This document shows positions 10,149 through 19,135 of a stretch of DNA of 64,000 nucleotides, one piece after another. A model generated the notes under the pieces. It was not told where the DNA came from. It saw only the letters and a list, made by a program, of their open reading frames with translations, and did not search any database. This stretch comes from Algoriphagus antarcticus. Lineage in GTDB: Bacteria > Bacteroidota > Bacteroidia > Cytophagales > Cyclobacteriaceae. The DNA lies in the NCBI RefSeq assembly GCF_002150685.1, contig NZ_MSSW01000023.1, forward strand, positions 1 to 64,000, given 5' to 3'. The translations under genes and the position numbers were made by a program. Positions within the stretch are counted from its first letter, which is position 1; each line of letters starts with the position of its first letter.

Positions 10149-10842
10149 ATATTTGTCAGGCGAAAAAGGAATTTAAGCGGAAGTTTCAGTGTGCAGATTA
10201 TCGAAAAAGTCGGCAGAATCAACAAAGTTGTCAAGACTTTGGGCAGTTCTTTTGATGAGAGTGAGTTGGATATTCTGGAACGCCAGGCCAGATTGGAAAT
10301 TGACAAACTTCAGGGTCAGGCCTCCCTGTTTTCCAATCAACGGGACAACAGCCTCACATCCATCCTGTCAGCAGTAAGCAACAATGAGGTAGAACTGGTC
10401 GGACCGGACAGGATACTGGGGAAGATCTATGAATCCATCGGTTATGGAAGTATCGGCATTGATGGGCTTTTCAAGGATCTGGTAATGTCAAGACTGTTAT
10501 ATCCCGGATCCAAACTGAAAACCATTGATTATCTGGCAAGATATAAGAACAGGGAAACCAGTGTTTATACCATTTACCATTATAGGGATAAAATCCATAA
10601 AGAGTTCATAGACAAGGTGGAGGAAGTGAACTTTGGACATTTTAAGCAGATTTTGGGCGGGCAGGTAGGCATTGTCTTTTACGATATGACCACCTTGTAT
10701 TTTGAAACGCCCGACGAAGATGACCTGTGCAAAATAGGCTATTCAAAGGACGGCAAACATCAGCATCCCCAAATCAAACTGGGCTTGCTCGTGGAACCGG
10801 AAGGTTATCCCCTGGGCTATGATATTTTTGAAGGAAACAATT
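10149..10842 (+). mobile_element. IS1634-type transposase, 5' half only
   Basis: N-terminal part of a DDE transposase of the IS1634 type, about 230 codons of an expected 550 or so. The segment YDMTTLYFET contains the first catalytic Asp, and the family-typical KIGYSKDGKHQHPQ and GYPLGYDIFEGN follow. The obvious start is GTG at 10191, but in-frame sequence upstream (VRRKRNLSGSFSVQII) also matches the usual N-terminus, so coding began at 10149, where an ATA stands in place of the expected ATG. At about 10842 the homology stops dead inside EGN and a TGA follows, so the rest was lost by deletion. The element is a dead fragment without a recognisable right end. Confidence 0.8.
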
Positions 10843-11109
10843 GATTTCCAAACTGATCTGTTAGAACTTTTGGGAGAGGATGGCGAAAACAGCCAACGAA
10901 TCGTGGCCTCCAGAGTCTTGGGGAGAGAAGCGGCAAAATTCCTTCAGCTTTCAAATAAACTAAAAGAGCGAATCCTACTTGTGATGGAACAAAATATTAA
11001 AGACCGCTATCAATCTGCCATTGCCAAAGACTGGGTAGCAAAAATAGACCAACCCATAGATTACACTCTTTTTCTATTGGTTGCATTTTTGGTTCTACCA
11101 CGAATTTAA
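10843..11109 (+). pseudogene. Unrecognised C-terminal gene fragment fused to IS remnant
   Basis: An open stretch of about 88 codons that continues in a different frame from the transposase break point to 11109. The first 70 residues are helix-rich, charged and protein-like (segments VLGREAAKFL, NIKDRYQSAIA), while the last 15 are hydrophobic and atypical, as after a frameshift. It does not resemble the missing part of an IS1634 transposase. Most likely it is the tail of another gene joined to the IS by a deletion. I cannot name the family. Confidence 0.4.
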
Positions 11110-11421
11110 TGGAGATCTTCCAATATGAAGAATACTGTATGCCGATTATGTCCTGTAAGGCACCGTAAATCAGTTCGGAGTTTTATCCTGATAATTTGCC
11201 GAGTTCTATATTAGGCCATAGATAGGGCTATTTTCCACTAACTTAAGGGTAGAACCGCATTTTTAAAAGGAGTTGAAGAAGGACATCAAAACCATGAAGG
11301 TTAACAAACCTAATATTTCAACTTTTATAGAAAATTGCTCTAAAGAGATTTAAACAATCTCCCCAAACGCTCCAAATCCGCCTCAAAATGGTTCGACTTT
11401 TGTATCACCAGCTCCACAAAA

Positions 11422-11449
11422 AACCTTCCGAGATTCGGGAGGTTTTTTT
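11422..11449 (+). terminator. Rho-independent terminator
   Basis: A 10-bp stem (11422-11431 with 11435-11444, one T-G wobble) with a 3-nt loop and seven consecutive T. It closes transcription from the degraded region at 10.1-11.4 kb before the two small genes. Confidence 0.8.
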
Positions 11450-11511
11450 ATTGCGCTTCAATGAGATTTAGCTGAAATATAAAAATCTTATAACAATCCC
11501 TTTTCTAGACG

Positions 11512-11546
11512 GTTAGCTACTTGTATTTAACCTACAACTAGCTAAC
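11512..11546 (+). promoter_or_regulatory. Inverted repeat abutting a start codon
   Basis: GTTAGCTA (11512-11519) and TAGCTAAC (11539-11546) are perfect inverted copies separated by 19 bases; the second ends immediately before the ATG at 11547. It could be an operator for a dimeric regulator or an mRNA hairpin controlling initiation. Confidence 0.45.
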
Positions 11547-11747
11547 ATGACAAAAGCACAAGAAAATATCCAAACCTGGCCAGATCTTGCAATCGGTCTC
11601 TATGAAAAACTCACCGGAAAGGGAGCTGTAATTTCCTATGATTTTGAAGATTTCACCATAGGTATCCCAAAAGAAGTCGGCGATTCCACCACTTTTACTA
11701 CTTGGAAGATCAGTGGAAAATTAAAAATCTCCACAAGCGAGAAATAG
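11547..11747 (+). CDS. Small conserved-looking protein of unknown function
   Basis: A 66-aa soluble protein without signal peptide or membrane segment. It begins with a helical part (NIQTWPDLAIGLYEKLTG) followed by beta-strand-like sequence (VISYDFEDFTIGIP ... WKISGKLKIST). The composition is that of a real small folded protein. I do not recognise a functional family. Its stop is followed after 4 bases by the next gene, so the two are very probably co-translated. A perfect inverted repeat touches its start codon and may regulate it. Confidence 0.6.
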   Translation: MTKAQENIQTWPDLAIGLYEKLTGKGAVISYDFEDFTIGIPKEVGDSTTFTTWKISGKLKISTSEK

Positions 11748-11751
11748 GCTT

Positions 11752-12048
11752 ATGCCCAAATCCATCTCCATCACAGCGGATTTAATAATTTCTTCGGACT
11801 CGCACCAGATCATCATTCTGAGCAGTGCGGATGAAATTGGTATTGCCATCACAGGAGATTCAATCCCAAAATTTGGGATTTCCCCATTCAAAGCTTTAAA
11901 GCTTTTGAAAGGATTACCTGCTGTAGAAATGGATCAACTCGTGACGGTGGTATTCAACCAAAAAGAGATTTATCGCAGTGATAAATCTCTTTTTAAGCAA
12001 TCAAATATTTTTCTACTTGTTCGTGTTTTTTTCAAGAATCTATTTTGA
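11752..12048 (+). CDS. Unknown protein paired with the small upstream gene
   Basis: A 98-aa protein, 4 bases downstream of its partner. The first 75 residues look like an alternating beta-strand fold (SITADLIIS, HQIIILSS, EIGIAITG, LVTVVFN) with one amphipathic helix around FKALKLLKGL. The end (KQSNIFLLVRVFFKNLF) is hydrophobic and different in character, so the original gene may have ended earlier and been extended by a frameshift. No family recognised. The tight spacing with the 66-aa gene suggests a two-protein unit. Confidence 0.5.
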   Translation: MPKSISITADLIISSDSHQIIILSSADEIGIAITGDSIPKFGISPFKALKLLKGLPAVEMDQLVTVVFNQKEIYRSDKSLFKQSNIFLLVRVFFKNLF

Positions 12049-12260
12049 AATATGCAAGGTAGGAATGGCTCATACTATCAGTTCCCTAATTCCTAGACAT
12101 ATAAGCTCATTACCAGCGTCCAAATTAGCAGTATTGGTTTAGGCATTAACCTGCGGAAAAGTTTAAACTTCTACAAAAAAGAAACTAAATCAGCCCAAAA
12201 TGAAATTATTCGAATTTCAAAAAAATACGCCGATTGTTGACATTAATTAACCAATAGAGC

Positions 12261-12291
12261 TTGAATCTTATAAAAACGTTACCTAGGTTTG
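12261..12291 (+). promoter_or_regulatory. Bacteroidota-type promoter (TTG, 20 bp, TAGGTTTG)
   Basis: The -33 element TTG at 12261-12263 and the -7 element TAGGTTTG at 12284-12291 match the Bacteroidota consensus TTTG-N19..21-TAnnTTTG with 20-base spacing. Transcription would begin near 12296, only a few bases before the ATG at 12299, so the first gene of the efflux operon may be translated from an almost leaderless mRNA. Confidence 0.55.
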
Positions 12292-12298
12292 TACCTGA

Positions 12299-12709
12299 AT
12301 GGCAAAATATTTAGTTAGATTCCTCTTATCGCTGAGTATTCTCATATCAAGTGGCTATAGTGCAATCTATGCCAGTATTGATAATGATAATACTATTGAC
12401 AGCTACGGTGGCTCTTTTGAGAGCAGCCTTGGAGTCAACAATACACGCCAGCATCCTCTTTCTTATTCTGCATCCAAGGAACATGGCAATGACATATTTA
12501 CTGTCAATAATTCCAAGATTGAAGAAGAAGAAGATGACTTTGTTAGTAGCCACAGCTTTTTAGACTACCATTACTTTAATGCGCTGCATTTTAAGCGCAT
12601 TTTTGGATTTCTATTTCAGGACTTATCTCAAGACTTGCATTTCAGCAAGTTTGTTCCCGATACTAGAGCACTTCGATTGCACGTCCTAATACAGGTGTTT
12701 AGAATATAA
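12299..12709 (+). CDS. Small exported protein at head of RND efflux operon
   Basis: A 136-aa protein with a clear N-terminal signal (MAKYLVRFLLSLSILISSG), an Asn/Ser-rich middle, an acidic stretch EEEEDD around residue 78 and an aromatic, His-rich C-terminal third (FLDYHYFNALHFKRIFGFLF). No family recognised. It lies 157 bases upstream of the adaptor gene, just after a good promoter, so it is probably the first cistron of the efflux operon. It could be a periplasmic accessory or sensor protein of the pump. Met1 is the only Met in the frame, which fixes the start. Confidence 0.55.
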   Translation: MAKYLVRFLLSLSILISSGYSAIYASIDNDNTIDSYGGSFESSLGVNNTRQHPLSYSASKEHGNDIFTVNNSKIEEEEDDFVSSHSFLDYHYFNALHFKRIFGFLFQDLSQDLHFSKFVPDTRALRLHVLIQVFRI

Positions 12710-12763
12710 TACCCTCTTTTGAGGCAAATTTCTTTTTTGCCTAACCTCCTCCTATTTATTTTA

Positions 12764-12800
12764 AAGCCCTTAAACCATTAGCGACAAGCTATAAGGGCTT
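12764..12800 (+). other. Intercistronic stem-loop before efflux adaptor gene
   Basis: AAGCCCTTA (12764-12772) pairs with TAAGGGCTT (12792-12800), and the inner TAGC/GCTA (12779-12782, 12788-12791) extends the fold. No T-run follows, so it is more likely an mRNA processing or attenuation hairpin than a terminator. Confidence 0.45.
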
Positions 12801-12866
12801 CGTGTATTTACTATACACAAACACCCAAAATCACCTGGAAAAAGTCTCGTTTTTAAAAATCAACCT

Positions 12867-13955
12867 ATGAAAAATCAAATTTTCATGCTCTTGAGCCTGT
12901 GCGGCACATTGTGGATTGCAAGCTGTAACTCACACGGAGAAGAGCATAAAGAGGCTGAAACCACATTTATGGTTACTAGCCCACTGACTATGGATACATT
13001 ACTCACCAAAGATTATGTTTCCCAAATACATTCCATCCAACATATTGAGCTGCGTGCTCAGGAAAGAGGATATCTACAGAAGATCTATGTGGACGAGGGC
13101 CAACTCGTGAAAAAAGGCCAGCTCATGTTCAAGATTATGCCTAAGCTTTATGAAGCGGAGCAACAAAGCGCTAAAGCAGAAGTGGATTTTGCTGAAATCG
13201 AATACCAAAACACTAAAACTCTTGCCGACAGAAATATCGTGGCGCCTAATGAGCTAGCGATGGCCAAAGCCAAATTGGCTAAAGCAAGCGCAGAACTGGC
13301 ATTAGCAGAAGTTCACTTACAATTCACAGAAATCAGAGCTCCATTTGATGGGATTATCGGTCGATTCCACGTGAGAGAAGGAAGTTTGTTGGATGAAGGG
13401 GATTTACTGTCTGAATTTTCAGACAACAGTAAAATGTGGGTTTACTACAACGTTCCTGAAGCAGAATACCTAGAATATAAAGCTAAAGTGGCGAGTAATG
13501 ACGATGTAATTGTCCACCTGTTAATGGCAAATAATAAATATTTCGCCTACCAAGGAGTCGTAGAGACTATCGTAGCTGATTTCAATAATGAAACTGGTAA
13601 CATCGCTTTCAGAGCTACTTTTCCAAACCCTGAAGGTCTACTGAGACATGGTGAAACTGGTAATATCGAAATGAGAATTCCTTTAAAGGATGCCTTACTT
13701 ATCCCACAAAAAGCAACATTCGAAGTACTTGATAAAAAGTACGTCTATGTAGTGGATGCAGAAAATATCATCCGCTCAAGAGAAGTAACCATCGCAGCGG
13801 AAATACCACATATTTATGTGATTTCAGAAGGACTGGAGAAGACAGACAAAATCCTACTTGAAGGTCTGCGTCTGGTAAAAGAAAATGATGAAATACACTA
13901 CGATTTCGTGCATCCGCACACCGTATTGTCCCAGTTAGACCTATATGCAGAGTAG
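12867..13955 (+). CDS. RND efflux periplasmic adaptor (MexA/AcrA family)
   Basis: Lipoprotein adaptor of 362 aa. The signal ends at a lipobox (WIASC, C20). The order is that of HlyD/MexA-type membrane-fusion proteins: barrel-sandwich lipoyl half (LRAQERGYLQKIYVDEGQ, about 62-80), a short alpha-hairpin (about 90-145), the second lipoyl half (FTEIRAPFDGIIGRF), then beta-barrel and membrane-proximal domains. It links the inner-membrane RND pump to the TolC-like channel. It is followed 30 bases later by the permease gene and then by an overlapping outer-membrane factor gene, making a complete tripartite operon. Substrates cannot be told from sequence; the family points to drugs, bile salts or other hydrophobic compounds rather than metals. 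Confidence 0.92.
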   Translation: MKNQIFMLLSLCGTLWIASCNSHGEEHKEAETTFMVTSPLTMDTLLTKDYVSQIHSIQHIELRAQERGYLQKIYVDEGQLVKKGQLMFKIMPKLYEAEQQSAKAEVDFAEIEYQNTKTLADRNIVAPNELAMAKAKLAKASAELALAEVHLQFTEIRAPFDGIIGRFHVREGSLLDEGDLLSEFSDNSKMWVYYNVPEAEYLEYKAKVASNDDVIVHLLMANNKYFAYQGVVETIVADFNNETGNIAFRATFPNPEGLLRHGETGNIEMRIPLKDALLIPQKATFEVLDKKYVYVVDAENIIRSREVTIAAEIPHIYVISEGLEKTDKILLEGLRLVKENDEIHYDFVHPHTVLSQLDLYAE

Positions 13956-13985
13956 TCTATTCTCTCATACAAACCAGAAGCACTA

Positions 13986-16900
13986 ATGTTTAGCACATTC
14001 ATAAAAAGACCAGTCCTCGCGATTGTCATATCGATCATTATCGTATTTGTAGGCTCACTATCAATTAACCAGCTGCCTATATCTCAGTTTCCTCCCATTG
14101 CCCCTACTACGGTAAGTATTTTCATAGCCTATCCAGGATCAAGTGCAGATGTGCTTGTGAAGTCCACTTTGATTACGTTGGAAAACGCCATCAATGGAGT
14201 ACAGGATATGAGATACATGGCCACGGATGCTACCAGTGCGGGTGAAGCCACAATTAACATCATCTTCGAACCCGGCACAGATCCCAATCAGGCTGTAATT
14301 CGCGTGAAGACACGAGTTGATCAGGTAATGCCTCTCCTACCCGAACTTGTACAGCGTGAAGGTGTGGTAATCACACCGATCCAGCCTAGTATGTTGATGT
14401 ATGTCAACCTGTATTCTACCAGCAAAAACATGGATGAAAAATTCCTGTACAACTACGCTAACGTGAATATGATCCCTGAAATCAACCGAATCAAAGGGGT
14501 AGCAAGATCTCAAATATTAGGTAGCCGTACTTACGCTATGCGTGTTTGGCTAAATCCTGATCGTATGCGTGCTTACAATATCTCTGTAGATGAGGTGATG
14601 GAAGCAATGAAAGAACAGAGTATAGTAGGTCGGCCTGGCAGAATAGGTCAAAGCTCTGGTATTGAGGCACAATCACTGGAATATGTATTGACCTACAAAG
14701 GCCGGTTCAGTAAGGCAGAAGAGTATGACAACATTATCATTCGTGCAAATCCTGAAGGTGAAAGCATTCACTTAAAGGATATTGCCAAGACCGAATTGGG
14801 TAGTGAATTCTTTGATATTTATTCCAATTTGGATGGTAAACCATCTGCAGCGATCGTTTTGAAGCAAAACTATGGTAGTAATGCAAGTGATGTAATTGAA
14901 GAAGTAAAAGCGGAGCTGGAGATCATGAAAGCCTCTTTCCCTCCAGGAATGGATTACAACATCAGTTATGATGTATCCCGTTTCTTGGATGCGTCCACGG
15001 AGCAAGTGATTCATACATTGCGAGATGCATTTATCTTGGTAGCCTTAGTTGTATTTATTTTCTTAGGAGATTGGCGATCGACTTTGATTCCAATTATTGC
15101 AGTGCCGGTGTCGCTGATAGGAGCATTTTTCGTCCTTCAGATGTTTGGCCTCTCTATCAACATCATTACGCTATTTGCCTTAGTACTTGCTATTGGTATT
15201 GTGGTCGATGATGCGATTGTGGTGGTGGAAGCCGTACACGCCAAGATGGAGGAAATGCCTCACTTGTCTCCATATCAGGCGGTAAAACGAGTGCTTGGGG
15301 AAATCAGTGGTGCAATCATCGCGATCACCGCAGTAATGGTATCTGTGTTCTTGCCGATCTCATTTATGAGTGGCCCGGTGGGCACATTCTATCGCCAGTT
15401 CTCCATTACCATGGCTAGTTCGATTGTGATTTCAGCAATCATTGCATTGACTTTGACACCAGTATTATGTGCCATGTTATTGAAAAATAATCATGGAAAA
15501 GAAAAGAAGAGAAATATTCTTACGAAGGCTCTAGATGGCTTCAACAGTGGTTTTGATAAACTAACTGGTAAATATGTAAGCTTGCTTAGATCAATGGTAA
15601 GTAGAAAATGGCTCACCTTCGGAATTCTGTTACTCTTCGGTGCAGGTATCGTATTCGAAAACCAAATACTACCTGCAGGATTTATCCCAAGTGAAGATCA
15701 GGGAACAATCTACGCCATTATCCAAACACCTCCGGGCTCGACGCTTGAGCGTACTAACCAGGTTTCTCAGAAGCTGCAGAAAATATGCGAAGAGATCGAC
15801 GGAGTAGAATCCGTTTCCTCCTTGGCAGGATATGAGATTATGACAGAGGGTCGTGGTTCCAACGCCGGTACTTGTTTGATCAACCTGAAACCCTGGGGAG
15901 ATCGTAAGCACTCAGTGAAAGAAATCATGGAAGAGCTGGAAGAAGAATCAAAAGGCCTTGGCGCCGTTGTGGAATTCTTCGAACCGCCAGCAATCCCAGG
16001 TTTTGGTTCATCGGGAGGTTTCTCCTTGCGACTATTGGACAAGACTACAACTACAGATTACCAGGATTTTGATAAGATCAACAAGAAATTCATGGATGAT
16101 CTTAGTGAGCGTGAAGAACTAACAGGCTTGTTCACCTTTTTTGCCGCCAACTATCCTCAGTACGAATTGGAGATTGATAACGACAAGGCGATGCAAAAAG
16201 GAGTTTCTATAGGAACAGCAATGGAAAACCTGAACATTCTAATCGGTAGTACTTACGAGCAAGGATTCATTCGATTTGGCAGATTCTTCAAAGTATATGT
16301 GCAGTCAGATCCTGCATTCAGAAGACTTCCTTCTGATGTCTTGAATCTATTTGTGAAAAATGAGACAGGAGAAATGGTTCCTTACTCAGCTTTCATGACT
16401 ATGAAGAAAACTCAGGGACCCAATGAAGTTACCCGTTTCAACATGTACAATTCAGCATCTATCCGTGGGCTTCCAGGCCCTGGATTCACTACTGCTGATG
16501 CGATTCAAGCGATTAGAGAAGTGTCCACGCAAACTTTGCCTAAGGGTTATGACATCGCATGGGAAGGTCTATCGTACGATGAATCAAATAGAGGAAATGA
16601 GGCACTTTACGTATTCTTGATCGTACTCGTGTTCGTTTACTTTGTACTTGCCGCACAGTACGAGAGCTTTATTATTCCGCTCGCTGTGGTGTTCTCACTT
16701 CCGGCAGGGGTATTTGGCTCGTTCTTCTTACTAAAGATGATGGGGCTGGACAACGATATTTACGCCCAAATTGGACTTATCATGCTGGTAGGTCTGTTGG
16801 GTAAAAATGCCGTGCTGATTGTAGAATTTGCAGTGCAGAAACGGCAGGAAGGCTTATCCATTTTGGAAGCAGCGATTGAAGGCGCCAGAGTTCGTTTCCG

Positions 16901-17153
16901 TCCAATTCTAATGACCTCATTTGCCTTCATCGCAGGTCTGATCCCCTTGATTATCGCATCAGGTGCAGGAGCTATTGGTAATCGAACCATTGGTGCATCA
17001 GCACTTGGAGGCATGCTATTCGGAACCATTTTCGGGGTGATCATTGTCCCAGGCTTGTACTACATATTTGCTAGTATGGCTGATGGCCGTCACTTGATCA
17101 AAAATGAAGATGAAACTCCATTATCCGAACAAAAACACCACTCACATGCTTAA
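13986..17153 (+). CDS. RND efflux permease, HAE1 (AcrB/MexB) family
   Basis: Full-length inner-membrane pump of 1055 aa. It starts with the conserved FIKRPVLAIVISI helix and has two large periplasmic loops and 12 helices. The TM4 proton-relay pair is present in GIVVDDAIVVVEAV and the TM10 Lys in GKNAVLIVEFA, so it should be a working proton-driven multidrug-type pump. Extra HAE1 signatures are PISQFPPIAPTTV near residue 37 and PSEDQGTIYAIIQ in the second half. It is co-transcribed with the adaptor upstream; its last 8 bases overlap the start of the outer-membrane factor gene. Confidence 0.95.
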   Translation: MFSTFIKRPVLAIVISIIIVFVGSLSINQLPISQFPPIAPTTVSIFIAYPGSSADVLVKSTLITLENAINGVQDMRYMATDATSAGEATINIIFEPGTDPNQAVIRVKTRVDQVMPLLPELVQREGVVITPIQPSMLMYVNLYSTSKNMDEKFLYNYANVNMIPEINRIKGVARSQILGSRTYAMRVWLNPDRMRAYNISVDEVMEAMKEQSIVGRPGRIGQSSGIEAQSLEYVLTYKGRFSKAEEYDNIIIRANPEGESIHLKDIAKTELGSEFFDIYSNLDGKPSAAIVLKQNYGSNASDVIEEVKAELEIMKASFPPGMDYNISYDVSRFLDASTEQVIHTLRDAFILVALVVFIFLGDWRSTLIPIIAVPVSLIGAFFVLQMFGLSINIITLFALVLAIGIVVDDAIVVVEAVHAKMEEMPHLSPYQAVKRVLGEISGAIIAITAVMVSVFLPISFMSGPVGTFYRQFSITMASSIVISAIIALTLTPVLCAMLLKNNHGKEKKRNILTKALDGFNSGFDKLTGKYVSLLRSMVSRKWLTFGILLLFGAGIVFENQILPAGFIPSEDQGTIYAIIQTPPGSTLERTNQVSQKLQKICEEIDGVESVSSLAGYEIMTEGRGSNAGTCLINLKPWGDRKHSVKEIMEELEEESKGLGAVVEFFEPPAIPGFGSSGGFSLRLLDKTTTTDYQDFDKINKKFMDDLSEREELTGLFTFFAANYPQYELEIDNDKAMQKGVSIGTAMENLNILIGSTYEQGFIRFGRFFKVYVQSDPAFRRLPSDVLNLFVKNETGEMVPYSAFMTMKKTQGPNEVTRFNMYNSASIRGLPGPGFTTADAIQAIREVSTQTLPKGYDIAWEGLSYDESNRGNEALYVFLIVLVFVYFVLAAQYESFIIPLAVVFSLPAGVFGSFFLLKMMGLDNDIYAQIGLIMLVGLLGKNAVLIVEFAVQKRQEGLSILEAAIEGARVRFRPILMTSFAFIAGLIPLIIASGAGAIGNRTIGASALGGMLFGTIFGVIIVPGLYYIFASMADGRHLIKNEDETPLSEQKHHSHA

Positions 17154-18585
17154 GAGAATCATATATATATGCCTGGGAGCAGCCTCTATTACACTAGCAG
17201 TGTCTGGTTGTAAAACCCCAGAATTAATTCAGAAAGAAGTAGATGACACAGTACCTGAGAGCTATTCGAATGGCTCTCAGGATACTACAAATACTGCCGC
17301 AGATGTAGTTTGGCAGGACTATTTTACTGATCCCAGCTTAACAGCCTTGATAGATACTGCATTGAGCAACAATCAGGAATTGAATATCACCTTGCAGGAA
17401 ATTCAGATAGCACAGAACGAAATAAGAGTCCGTAAAGGCGAAATCTTACCTTCTGTGAATATCGGAGCAGGCACAGGTGCGGACAAAGTAGGTAGATATA
17501 CCAGCCAAGGTGCTAATGATGCAAATACAGATATCAGAACGGGTAAGGAAATGCCTGATCCATTGCAAGATTATATGCTGGGTGCGTATGCTACTTGGGA
17601 AGTCGATATTTGGCACAAACTGAGAAATGCAAAAAAATCAGCAATGACCAGGTATTTAGCAAGCGTGGAGGGCAAAAACTTCATGGTGACCAATCTGATT
17701 TCTGAGATCGCAAACTCCTATTATGAGTTGCTCGCGCTAGACAATCAACTTGCAATCGTGCAGCAGAACATTGAGATTCAAAACAATGCTTATGAGATAG
17801 TGAAATATCAGAAAGATGCTGCGAGAGTTACTGAATTGGCTGTTCGTAGATTTCAGGCACAGGTACTCAACACGAAAAGTCTTCAATTTGGTATTCAACA
17901 GAACATCATAGAAGTAGAGAATAGAATCAACTTCCTAGTAGGTAGATTCCCCCAGAAAGTGGACAGAAACCCTACTGCATTTGGAGATCTGATTCCAGAG
18001 ACGATTCAAGCGGGTATCCCTTCTCAGCTTCTGGCAAACCGACCTGATATCAGACAAGCAGAGCTTGAGTTAGCATCTTCAAAAATTGATATTAAAGTAG
18101 CCAAAGCTGACTTCTACCCTTCGCTGGCGATCACTGCTGGTCTTGGTTTTAATGCTTTCAATCCTAGTTATATCTTCACTTCTCCAGAGTCAATTATCTA
18201 TTCACTCGCTGGTGAATTAGTAACTCCTCTGATCAATAGAAATGCGATAAAAGCAAAATATTTGATGGCTAACGCAAAGCAAATTCAAGCTATTTACAAC
18301 TATGAGCAGACCATCTTGAACGCTTACATAGAAGTAGCCAATCAGCTTTCTAATATCAATAACTTGGAAAAAACTTATGACTTGAAGTCTCAGGAAGTTG
18401 ATGCACTTACACAATCCATTGACATTTCTAATGAACTATTCAATTCTGCAAGAGCAGATTATATGGAAGTCCTTTTGACACAAAGAGATGCGCTGGAATC
18501 TAAATTCGACTTGGTCGAAACTAAGATGAGACAAATGAATGCCAAGGTTAATATTTATCAAGCCCTTGGCGGCGGATGGAAATAG
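17146..18585 (+). CDS. TolC-like outer-membrane efflux lipoprotein (NodT family)
   Basis: Outer-membrane factor of 479 aa. The frame is open from 17104, but ATG at 17146 gives a proper lipoprotein signal (lipobox VSGC, C22) and overlaps the permease stop as ATGCTTAA, so it is preferred. It has the two repeated long coiled-coil segments of TolC-type channels and the conserved LLANRPDIRQAELEL motif in the second half. It completes the tripartite efflux system with the two genes upstream. The operon closes with a strong terminator about 60 bases later. Confidence 0.92.
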   Translation: MLKRIIYICLGAASITLAVSGCKTPELIQKEVDDTVPESYSNGSQDTTNTAADVVWQDYFTDPSLTALIDTALSNNQELNITLQEIQIAQNEIRVRKGEILPSVNIGAGTGADKVGRYTSQGANDANTDIRTGKEMPDPLQDYMLGAYATWEVDIWHKLRNAKKSAMTRYLASVEGKNFMVTNLISEIANSYYELLALDNQLAIVQQNIEIQNNAYEIVKYQKDAARVTELAVRRFQAQVLNTKSLQFGIQQNIIEVENRINFLVGRFPQKVDRNPTAFGDLIPETIQAGIPSQLLANRPDIRQAELELASSKIDIKVAKADFYPSLAITAGLGFNAFNPSYIFTSPESIIYSLAGELVTPLINRNAIKAKYLMANAKQIQAIYNYEQTILNAYIEVANQLSNINNLEKTYDLKSQEVDALTQSIDISNELFNSARADYMEVLLTQRDALESKFDLVETKMRQMNAKVNIYQALGGGWK

Positions 18586-18642
18586 AATTGGTTGATTAAA
18601 GGTTGAATATCTATCCGATTTTACAAATGGGTAGTAATTTCG

Positions 18643-18676
18643 AAAGTCCCTCTGAGTGTTCGGAGGGACTTTTTTC
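18643..18676 (+). terminator. Terminator of the RND efflux operon
   Basis: AAAGTCCCTC (18643-18652) pairs perfectly with GAGGGACTTT (18663-18672); the stem extends two more pairs to a 6-nt loop and runs into a T-tract. Strong intrinsic terminator. Confidence 0.9.
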
Positions 18677-18778
18677 ATGAAAGTTTTTTTTGACAACTAA
18701 TACCACAATACTTCAGCATGATCACCAACAAATAAACATGTCCATATTTTGATTAAAAATGGACATATAAGCAATAAA

Positions 18779-18930
18779 TGTCCATTTGGTGAGCACATAA
18801 TAAGCATATGTTCAGATCTATAAATACTGGACTCGTTATCGAAACCTGTCCAGAGAAAGAAGTCTAGCGTATTACAGGTTCATATAATCACTAGAAAATG
18901 TACCAATGTTTTCAGAGACATTGCGCTGGA
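18779..18930 (+). repeat. Dispersed repeat family A, copy 1
   Basis: About 150 bp, clearly similar to 27429-27580 in the same orientation. The best block, ATAAATACTGGACTCGTTAT followed by CGAAACCT, is identical in both copies (from about 18820 and 27473); the rest is roughly 70-75% similar by eye. It is not coding in any sensible frame. Both copies flank the inorganic-carbon operon. Confidence 0.75.
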
Positions 18931-19089
18931 AAAAATGGGATCAGCTCAGCCAGCCTGACAAATTTGGTTCACATATCATCGATAATCTTTCATTTTCGGG
19001 ACAATGAGATGCGATTTGCAACAAACCGATTAGTTGTATGCCACCTTTTCCAGTCGGCCTAAAACGGAAAGGATATATTAATCCTGCTA

Positions 19090-19123
19090 AATAAAAAAAT
19101 AGCCCCGCAGGAGGCCTGCGGGG
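19090..19123 (-). terminator. Terminator of the inorganic-carbon operon
   Basis: CCCCGCAGG (19103-19111) pairs with CCTGCGGGG (19115-19123), loop AGG. On the minus strand the stem is followed by CTATTTTTTTATTT. It lies 13 bases beyond the stop of the outer-membrane channel gene. Confidence 0.92.
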
Positions 19124-19135
19124 ATAAATCCATAA

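Larger units (their letters stand above)
11110..11546. other. Spacer with terminator and leader inverted repeat
   Basis: No gene is supported. From about 11385 the plus strand reads GGTTCGAC and, 10 bases on, CACCAGCTCCAC, resembling the T-arm and acceptor end of a tmRNA or tRNA, directly followed by an intrinsic terminator. The T-arm does not pair properly, so at best this is a decayed 3' end. Just before the next gene is an 8-bp inverted repeat. Confidence 0.35.
18586..19135. other. Intergenic region between efflux operon and carbon-uptake operon
   Basis: No gene. It contains the plus-strand terminator of the efflux operon, an inverted repeat built on TGTCCA (18738-18766, with a third TGTCCA at about 18780), copy 1 of a dispersed 150-bp repeat, and the minus-strand terminator of the converging operon. 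Confidence 0.7.

Noticed and set aside
18805..18930. Repeat family A as a small RNA gene
   Set aside because: No promoter-terminator pair can be seen around either copy, so it is only listed as a repeat.
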